Part shown: piece after piece, positions 58,789-64,000 of the stretch | How the letters are laid out: every line of letters starts with the position of its first letter | Numbering within the stretch: position 1 is the first letter of the stretch | NCBI GenBank assembly: GCA_910575255.1 | Contig: CAJTEM010000025.1 | Coordinates: forward strand, 1-64,000 | Reading direction: 5' to 3' | DNA: 64,000 nt | DNA from: Lachnospiraceae bacterium | GTDB taxonomy: Bacteria > Bacillota > Clostridia > Lachnospirales > Lachnospiraceae | The notes under the pieces: generated by a model | What the model was told of the DNA's origin: nothing | Seen by the model: the letters and a program-made list of their open reading frames with translations, nothing else | Database searches by the model: none | Position numbers and translations under genes: made by a program

Positions 58789-60378
58789 TTAAAGTTCCAT
58801 ATTCTGTTGTTTCTGTGTCCGGGGCGGCTTCTGTTTCCCTGCCTGCTCCTGCCGGATGCGTTCCTGCCGCCCTTTCAGGCTCTCCTGTACGGATGGTTTC
58901 TTCCCCGGCTCGGCGGTCTGGCGGTACTGCTCGGATGGCAAAACCTGATTCAGCCAGTGGCGCACGTCACGCAGCACCTTCACATCTGCCTGAACCGCTT
59001 CCAGTTCCTTCTTTTGTCCGGGCAGGGCGGCGGCAAGCTGTTCCCGTTCCGCTTCCAAATCTTTGCGGGAGTAGGAATTGCCTTTCAGGTTGGCTTTCAA
59101 ATACCGGATGGCGGCATTATAAGCGTCCAGTTCCTCCCGGTGGCTCTCCGCAAACTTCTCCTTTTTCTTCTTCCAGCCGATGGCGGCATACTCCGCATGG
59201 ACTGGCTTGGCGGCTTCGTATTTGTCAATGTAGGAGAGCATGGTATTGATGGCTTTTATCCGCTTCTCGCTTTTTTTCATGCTCCCCATGACGGAAACAG
59301 CGGTCTGGCCGATTTCATCCAGCCGGGTGTCAAGGCTCTCCACGGTGGAGATTCCCTTTTTCCGCAGGAAGTCCATCGCCGCCTGCACTTTATTGTAATC
59401 GGCAACGGTTCCTTTCAGCTTCCCTCTGGAAGTCCAGTCGGCACGTTCCCCACTCCGCTGTTCCAGATACCGGAATAACAGTTCCGGGAGTGTCGGCTCC
59501 TTCGCCTGCTCCAATGCTTCCAGTAATACAGCCTTTTTCTCTTTTAAGTCAGACAGCCATCCCTTTAGGCTCCGTACCATCTGCCGGATGGACTGCATGA
59601 GCCGGTTGGCGGTTTTGATGTCCCGGTTCAGATTGCCGATGTTGGTCTGGATTCCTTTCTTCTCCATCTGGCAGGCGGCCGCTCCCATGTGGACGGTAGG
59701 GATTTGGTCAATCCCCTGTCGGGCATAGGAGCGCAGGTCAAGCCGTTCCGGGCGGTCATTGGCTTCCAGATAGCGGTTGGCCGTGTCCGCCCATCCCTGC
59801 CGCCAGATTTCGGCGTACTTCCGGTTGTTCCAGTCTACTGTGTTCTCCTTATGGCTTTTCCATCTGCCGGACGCAAGCCGGATGCGCTCCCCGTTCTTGT
59901 CAAGGTCGTACACTTTACGGCTCTTGGGGAGCCATTTGCCTTTTTCGTCCATCGCCCGCATGGTGAGCAGGATATGGGCGTGTGGGTTGCCGTCCCCCTT
60001 GTCATGGATGGCAAAGTCGGCAATCATGCCTTTGGAAACAAAAAACTCCCGGCAGTAGTCACGGATAAGGTCGGCGTACTGTCCCGGCGGGATTTCCCTT
60101 GGGATGGCAAGCACGAATCTCCGGGCAAGCTGGGAGTTCCATTGTTTTTCCTGCGCTTCGGCTGAGTTCCATAAAGTATTGCGGTCTGCAAACTCCGGCG
60201 GCACATGGGGCGGGAGCATGATTTCTTTGTGGGTGACTTCGTTCTTGTAGGGATAGTATTTCTGTTCCTGGTCATATTCAGAGAACAGCTTCTCGCCGCT
60301 CTGGTAGGCGGCGGCAGAAACAGCGGATTCATTGTTGCTCCGCTTGATGATGGTGATTTTACAATGCGGGCATGGCAA
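58789..60378 (-). CDS. MobA/MobL relaxase (MOBQ), copy B
   Basis: This 529-residue relaxase is the same length as the copy A protein and about 95 percent identical, with HDKGDGNPHAHILLT conserved and changes mostly in the coiled-coil half. It uses a TTG start behind GGAGGACG. It presumably recognises the conserved hairpin at 61705-61735; because the two relaxases are so alike, either could act on both oriT copies. Confidence 0.95.
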   Translation of the reverse strand: MPCPHCKITIIKRSNNESAVSAAAYQSGEKLFSEYDQEQKYYPYKNEVTHKEIMLPPHVPPEFADRNTLWNSAEAQEKQWNSQLARRFVLAIPREIPPGQYADLIRDYCREFFVSKGMIADFAIHDKGDGNPHAHILLTMRAMDEKGKWLPKSRKVYDLDKNGERIRLASGRWKSHKENTVDWNNRKYAEIWRQGWADTANRYLEANDRPERLDLRSYARQGIDQIPTVHMGAAACQMEKKGIQTNIGNLNRDIKTANRLMQSIRQMVRSLKGWLSDLKEKKAVLLEALEQAKEPTLPELLFRYLEQRSGERADWTSRGKLKGTVADYNKVQAAMDFLRKKGISTVESLDTRLDEIGQTAVSVMGSMKKSEKRIKAINTMLSYIDKYEAAKPVHAEYAAIGWKKKKEKFAESHREELDAYNAAIRYLKANLKGNSYSRKDLEAEREQLAAALPGQKKELEAVQADVKVLRDVRHWLNQVLPSEQYRQTAEPGKKPSVQESLKGRQERIRQEQAGKQKPPRTQKQQNMEL

Positions 60379-60410
60379 GAGTACGTCCTCCTTTCTCCCG
60401 GATTCGGGGC

Positions 60411-60447
60411 AAAAAAATAGCAGGATACCTTTTCAGATTTCCTGCTT
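60411..60447 (-). terminator. Terminator after cargo slot, copy B
   Basis: AGCAGG...CCTGCT followed by ATTTTTTT on the - strand is the counterpart of 9707-9742. It separates the rRNA methyltransferase from mobA. Confidence 0.7.
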
Positions 60448-60520
60448 GGGTGTGCCGTTGATGGGCGGCGGGTTATTTAATTTTTTAATAGTTTGTCAAT
60501 TCGACAAATTGAAATTGAAT

Positions 60521-61354
60521 TTATAATTTCCCTGCAAATATCTCTGCATCAATAGTGATTTCTTTTGTTTTTTTTAAATCTATTCCATCTTTATTTACAC
60601 AAAACAGTAGTGGAGTCATATCCGCAAAGGTTTTTATTTCCTCGGATGTCATTGTATACGTTGCTGAAACTTTCTTGTGATAAACAACGGAATACTTCTT
60701 TTGGAAATAATCTACGACAGCCGCATTAGAATATTGATTGCTTTTCAATTGTTCTTTTGCCGTCTCTCGAAGCTCCTTAAGATGAGCATTTCCCGGAATT
60801 ACCTTAATTACATAACCGCCTTCTTTCAAAACTCTGTTAAATTCGGAATAGTTAGCAGGAGTAAAAATATCTAATATGCAATCTATCCTTTTGTCTTTTA
60901 TGGGCATTTCTTCCAAATTTCCCACAAACCATTTGATAGAATTACTGAAATCACTTTTTGCTGCAAGCTGAACAGCATCTTTAGAAATATCAAATGCAAT
61001 AATTTCTTTATCACCTGATACTTCTTTTATCTGCTTTGAATAATATCCTTCACCGCAGCCAATATCAAGTATTGTATCAATGCTGCTAAAGCTTTTTATA
61101 AGCTGCACCACTTCATTCAGGATATGTGAATAATAGCCTTTTTCTAAAACCTCCCGCCTAATTTGAAAAGTCTCTCTGCTATAATGTTTTGAAGATTTTG
61201 TTCCTACAGCAAAGTTCACATAACCCGTTTTTGAAATATCGAAACAATGATGATTAGAACAAAATAAACTTTTTTGTTTCAATTTTAAATCTGTTTTACA
61301 TATAGGACATTGAAAAACTTTTTCACTGTCACTAAATCTAAGTATTTTATTCAT
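60521..61354 (-). CDS. RlmA-like 23S rRNA (guanine-N1) methyltransferase, IME cargo
   Basis: This 277-residue SAM-dependent methylase has an N-terminal zinc finger with Cys16, Cys19, Cys32 and His36, the same 3-13-4 spacing as in RlmA. SAM motif I is ILDIGCGEGYY (about 95-105), followed by AFDISKDAVQLAAK, and the catalytic-domain segment CILDIFTPANYSEFNRVLKE. RlmA-type enzymes methylate G745 or G748 in helix 35 of 23S rRNA; the G748 enzyme TlrB gives resistance to tylosin-type macrolides. Here the gene is AT-rich cargo behind an MTAHMRLR leader peptide, which points to macrolide-induced expression. Whether it targets G745 or G748, or gives resistance, cannot be told from sequence. Confidence 0.87.
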   Translation of the reverse strand: MNKILRFSDSEKVFQCPICKTDLKLKQKSLFCSNHHCFDISKTGYVNFAVGTKSSKHYSRETFQIRREVLEKGYYSHILNEVVQLIKSFSSIDTILDIGCGEGYYSKQIKEVSGDKEIIAFDISKDAVQLAAKSDFSNSIKWFVGNLEEMPIKDKRIDCILDIFTPANYSEFNRVLKEGGYVIKVIPGNAHLKELRETAKEQLKSNQYSNAAVVDYFQKKYSVVYHKKVSATYTMTSEEIKTFADMTPLLFCVNKDGIDLKKTKEITIDAEIFAGKL

Positions 61355-61500
61355 TATTCCCTCCGTTATTAAATTACTTGCCCAATAAGCGAGCTATGCA
61401 ATACGGATTCACCGCAACATAACCCGCGGTGTTATCTTAATCTCATATGCGCTGTCATATTCTCACCTCCAAACTCCGATTTGTCACCGGCTCCATTATA
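61355..61500 (-). promoter_or_regulatory. Attenuator leader of the rRNA methyltransferase
   Basis: On the - strand a TATAAT box (near 61500) is followed by a GGAGGTG ribosome site, the MRLR leader peptide, a hairpin CACCGC...GCGGTG directly after the leader stop (about 61413-61436), a second weaker stem, and GGAGG before the methylase ATG. This order matches drug-induced leader-peptide attenuators. No long T-run follows the hairpin, so translational control is as likely as transcriptional. Confidence 0.6.
61432..61458 (-). CDS. Macrolide-responsive-type leader peptide MTAHMRLR
   Basis: An eight-codon frame, M-T-A-H-M-R-L-R-stop, begins 7 bases after GGAGGTG. It is almost the same as the mef(E)/mel leader peptide MTASMRLR and the ErmD leader MTHSMRLR. 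In those, the M-R-L-R (+x+) motif makes erythromycin-bound ribosomes stall and switches on the resistance gene downstream. It lies 77 bases before the methyltransferase ATG. Confidence 0.78.
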   Translation of the reverse strand: MTAHMRLR

Positions 61501-61704
61501 CGCTATCTCATAAAAAAAGTATAGCCGAATTTCAGCAAACTTGTCAGATGGAAACAACTTGCAACGCAAGATAATTCCGGGCGGCAAGTCCACAAAGGGG
61601 TAGCTGGCGTAAGCCAGCGCAGGGGAAGGGTAACTTCCCCTGTGATGATTGGAGCAGATTGAAAATCTACGGAAATCATCTGCTGTCCGCAGGACGCCTC
61701 CGGC

Positions 61705-61735
61705 AGGGCGCAATGCACCACTTCCCGAAGTGGTG
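61705..61735 (-). other. Candidate oriT (MOBQ-type hairpin and nic site), copy B
   Basis: On the - strand CACCACTT-CGGG-AAGTGGTG is followed by CATTGCGCCCT. It is the counterpart of 8865-8895; the stem and nic motif are unchanged while the loop differs by one base, consistent with selection for structure and nicking site. Confidence 0.6.
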
Positions 61736-61766
61736 TATAATTGCGCCCTATCCAAGAACTCGGATA

Positions 61767-62050
61767 GGGCGCATTATCCGAGATAAAAACTTATCCGAGG
61801 TAAATTGATTAAATCCGATGAATACAGCATTTGAAAACGATTATCTCGGATAATTAACCCCGCTTTCAATTGTGGGTGATTTGTACTTATCCGAGATAAT
61901 TGGGTAAATCACACCTTTGCCTCTGATAATTTTTGAAATGGCAGTTGCTCTTTTCATAAATAATTATCCGAGGTAATTTCTTTGAAAGCCTTTCATATCG
62001 GCAGCTTTGAGAGTTACTTCGGATAATTGGAAATCTCGGATAATGCGCCC
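61767..62050 (+). repeat. Mirror-symmetric iteron block, copy B (flipped relative to backbone)
   Basis: The 284-bp block reads identically, on the + strand, to 8550-8833, although the rest of copy B is on the opposite strand to copy A. Its immediate flanks (TCTTCCAGAGGGG on the rep side, an 18-base TATCC...GGATA linker then GGGCGCAATTAT on the cargo side) keep the backbone order, with the small linker loop also reversed. Confidence 0.9.
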
Positions 62051-62094
62051 TCTTCCAGAGGGGGATTTTCCGGCTTTCCGTTTTTCTGCTGTTT

Positions 62095-62610
62095 TTACCG
62101 TTCCTGCTGTCTGGGCTTTTTGTCAGGATAGAGCTTCCCGGCAACAACGGCGGCATGGCTCTTTATCTTGATTTCCCCCTCCTGTTCGCTGCGCTTTGCG
62201 TTCCGGTAGCCTTCATCGGAGAGGAAGAAACGGAACCGCTCCCCCTTAAAACCGACAAAGCATTGCTTCTGTACTTCCAGCGTAATCATGTGCCGGGTTT
62301 CTGGGTGGAACCGTTCTATCCCTGACAGGTCATGCCCCTGCAAAATCGGCTCCTGTGCCTTTGCCGCCGCAAGCCGCTGGCGGATGGAATTGTCACGCTC
62401 CGCAAGGAACCGGGCTTTTGTGGCGGCGACAAACTGGCTGCACTCCGGCTCCGGTATCTTTTCCAGTTTTCGGATGGCGTTCTCCACGATTGCCTTTGTC
62501 AGTAAGTCCTTTATCATCGGCACGATTTCTTTCATGCCCGCAAGGGTTTCCGCCTTGGTCGGTGCGGCATACTGATAGATAATGTCCAGCTCGCTTTTTG
62601 AAAATTTCAT
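62095..62610 (-). CDS. Conserved IME protein of unknown function, copy B
   Basis: The 171-residue counterpart of 7789-8304 has about eight scattered substitutions (for example ILQGHDLSGIERFHPE). The conserved length and coupled start (ATGA overlap with DUF3847) support a functional protein of the rep-side operon; no domain recognised. Confidence 0.75.
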   Translation of the reverse strand: MKFSKSELDIIYQYAAPTKAETLAGMKEIVPMIKDLLTKAIVENAIRKLEKIPEPECSQFVAATKARFLAERDNSIRQRLAAAKAQEPILQGHDLSGIERFHPETRHMITLEVQKQCFVGFKGERFRFFLSDEGYRNAKRSEQEGEIKIKSHAAVVAGKLYPDKKPRQQER

Positions 62611-62900
62611 TCTGCGTCCTCCTTCCGGTTTTCGGTAAGAACCTGTGCCACAAGACGCTTCGTGTCGCCCCGGTGGAACAGTACCTTCAAGATGGTGTTT
62701 ACCTGTTCGTCTGTCACGGATTCCGGGTGGGGGAGATGGCTTTCCAGCATTGCCCCTCTGGTGCAGAGCCGGTGCGTCCGTTCCTTCCGGTTCAGGGTCT
62801 TTATCTGGTGTTCCAGCATTTTCTCCTTATGCTGCGCCCGCCGCAGCCTTGCTTCGGTCTTTTCAATCTCCTGATTCAGTTTTTCCAGTTTCTCATTCAT
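62607..62900 (-). CDS. DUF3847 family protein, copy B
   Basis: The 97-residue coiled-coil protein is identical to the copy A protein at all but about five positions (for example SHLPHPESVTDEQVNTI). It overlaps both neighbours. An accessory role with the MobA/MobL relaxase is suggested by context. Confidence 0.85.
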   Translation of the reverse strand: MNEKLEKLNQEIEKTEARLRRAQHKEKMLEHQIKTLNRKERTHRLCTRGAMLESHLPHPESVTDEQVNTILKVLFHRGDTKRLVAQVLTENRKEDAE

Positions 62901-63231
62901 GGGCGGTGTCCTCCTTGGGGAGCAGGATATAGATGTGGCTGACCTCCCCGATTCCCTGACGGACACGCATAATCATCCCGGCCTGTTCCAGCTCGTTCAG
63001 GGAACGCTTGCAGGTCTGGGGGCTTCGGGAGAGTGCCGCCGCTATCTCCATGACGGGGAAGCGGATAAACAGAATCCCGTTGCTGTCCTCGGTTCCCCTT
63101 GTCAGGATTTCATCCAGCAGGCGGGCGTACATGACCTTTGCCGTGTTGCTGACCGGAAGCCGGAGCATTGCCTTTGGGAGCGGCATACAGGGCGGCAGGG
63201 GCGTGCTGGCTATCATAAATTCACAATTCAT
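62893..63231 (-). CDS. Replication-initiator-like winged-helix protein, copy B
   Basis: The 112-residue counterpart of 7168-7506 has only a few substitutions, and the core IRFPVMEIAAALSRSPQTCK is unchanged. It starts behind GGAGG. The almost invariant helix-turn-helix suggests it binds the same DNA in both copies, possibly the identical iteron block. Confidence 0.75.
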   Translation of the reverse strand: MNCEFMIASTPLPPCMPLPKAMLRLPVSNTAKVMYARLLDEILTRGTEDSNGILFIRFPVMEIAAALSRSPQTCKRSLNELEQAGMIMRVRQGIGEVSHIYILLPKEDTAHE

Positions 63232-63412
63232 TAGGTGGTGTCCTCCTTTTGGCTCGTTTGGATTGGTAACGGGGGCAGTCGATAATAACAGCCCGGAAAC
63301 TCTGCTTACACTCATGCTGGCATTTCCGGCAGAGTCCATTGTAGCTTCTGCGCCCCCGGTCGTTCAGGAAGAAAGCAAGCTCTTTCTTCCGCTTTTTTGA
63401 CATTCTCGGCAT
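63221..63412 (-). CDS. Small basic four-cysteine protein, copy B
   Basis: The 63-residue counterpart of 6987-7178 has the CRKCQHECKQ cluster and IDCP conserved. It overlaps the Rep-like gene by 11 bases and is the first gene of the - strand operon. Confidence 0.75.
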   Translation of the reverse strand: MPRMSKKRKKELAFFLNDRGRRSYNGLCRKCQHECKQSFRAVIIDCPRYQSKRAKRRTPPNEL

Positions 63413-63943
63413 AGTGCCTCCTTCATAGAAAAACCGCCCGATTCAGCGGTAACAGCCGGAATGGGCGGGTAGTGGTTTTTTGTGTAGCATTTCGGGGCGA
63501 TTTTCAGGGGAAATACAGCCGTAGAGCCGCCCCAAAATCTCCCTTGGTATTACGGACAGGGCAGACTATGCCCCGTGAAATTGTTGTGTTTCGGTATCGT
63601 TTCGGTGTTCATTTTTGCCGGTTCCCTCTGCTGTCGTTCCTGCCCCCGTCTTTGGCGGCGTTTCGCTCCGCTTGGTACGCTCGTTCCGGTCAGGGTTCCT
63701 CCGTTTCCCTGCCGGAAGTCGTTGCGTTACATCGCCGGGGAGCATATCCCATACAGGCCGGTCATTCGATTGGAATAATCCATCGATGAACTGCCTATAT
63801 CATAGGACATTTTTGTACCCTGTGCCGTATATCCACAAAGTAGGAATCACGCCTGAAATCCGAAAATTTCCACGATTGCGGAATGGATGTGGTATAATGG
63901 CTTTATTGCGGCAGGCTGGCCGCAAGGAAGGAGTGTTGCGCTT
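63413..63943. other. Conserved non-coding region, copy B
   Basis: This is the counterpart of 6335-6986. Homology to copy A runs to about 63810 and then fades into a distinct promoter region for the divergent regulator (TATAAT near 63892). No gene is supported. One of the two CCGAAACGATAC repeats is altered here. Confidence 0.55.
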
Positions 63944-64000
63944 ATGAAATCACGACTTACTATACAGGAACGTCTAAAAGATTTACGCAAGGAAAAAGAC
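63944..64000 (+). CDS. XRE-family regulator, 5' end only
   Basis: Nineteen codons (MKSRLTIQERLKDLRKEKD) after an AAGGAAGGAG site begin a helix-turn-helix regulator allelic to the protein at 5525-6334 (MKQGITIQERLKDLRTERH). The gene runs off the right edge. It is divergent from the rep-side operon, as in copy A. Confidence 0.8.
   Translation, partial: MKSRLTIQERLKDLRKEKD

Larger units (their letters stand above)
54530..64000 (-). mobile_element. Integrative mobilizable element, copy B
   Basis: The inverted counterpart of copy A has the same backbone: recombinase, small protein, VapE, CHC2, MobA/MobL, cargo, oriT/iterons, hypothetical, DUF3847, Rep-like and zinc-type proteins, then a divergent XRE regulator cut by the window edge. 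It differs in cargo (rRNA methyltransferase for GNAT), lacks the GC-hairpin cluster and the primase-leader palindrome, and has its iteron block flipped. Its recombinase is intact. Confidence 0.88.

Noticed and set aside
1-64000. tRNA or rRNA genes, including a tRNA attachment site
   Set aside because: I found no cloverleaf or rRNA-like sequence. The att sites identified lie within protein genes (maff2 and a recombinase gene).

Overview
The window is accessory DNA from a low-to-mid GC Gram-positive anaerobe, most likely a gut Clostridia (Lachnospiraceae/Oscillospiraceae type). That inference rests on the Tn1549-like conjugation module, the Maff2, TnpV and TnpW families, large serine recombinases and strong AGGAGG ribosome sites. 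No housekeeping gene, tRNA or rRNA gene is visible. The whole window is nested mobile elements.

Layout: (1) 1-3.9 kb: a group II intron (about 8-2798, with an HNH-type maturase) sits inside a virD4 coupling-protein gene whose 3' exon follows, then the 5' half of a maff2 gene. (2) 3.9-14.3 kb: an integrative mobilizable element (IME copy A, + strand) inserted in maff2: small regulators, an AraC-GyrI regulator, Rep-like and DUF3847 genes, an iteron/oriT block, a GNAT cargo gene, a MobA/MobL relaxase, a CHC2 primase, a VapE helicase and the first 40 percent of a large serine recombinase. (3) 14.3-54.5 kb (nearly all - strand): the body of an integrative conjugative element (ICE), reading backwards from its integration end: two tandem serine recombinases, TnpW, a sigma-like factor, a tandem-receiver protein, an ABC exporter with two-component system, relaxase and MobC, a 2968-residue methylase/SNF2 helicase, an LtrC-like primase, a cytosine methylase, topoisomerase III, a CHAP hydrolase, VirB4, PrgI, VirB6, and finally the 3' half of maff2. 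(4) 54.5-64 kb: a second copy of the IME (copy B, - strand) with an intact recombinase and a different cargo gene, an RlmA-like rRNA methyltransferase preceded by an MTAHMRLR leader peptide.

How it fits together: virD4 and maff2-5' lie on the + strand, but maff2-3' and the rest of the transfer genes lie 50 kb away on the - strand, and the two breakpoints are bridged by inverted IME copies. The simplest reading is that one IME entered maff2, the ICE itself entered the recombinase gene of a second IME, and recombination between the two inverted IMEs flipped about 40-50 kb. A repeat-induced misassembly must be excluded.

Most interesting signals: (a) a macrolide-sensing-type leader peptide ahead of an rRNA methyltransferase; (b) a 284-bp mirror-symmetric iteron block that is identical in both IMEs but inverted relative to their backbones, next to a MOBQ-like oriT hairpin; (c) a tnpV gene with its own ribosome site, fully overprinted in another frame of the giant helicase gene; (d) one operator layout shared by three promoters, tying a degenerate tandem-receiver protein to the ABC/two-component cluster; (e) the split maff2 gene, which marks both att sites.
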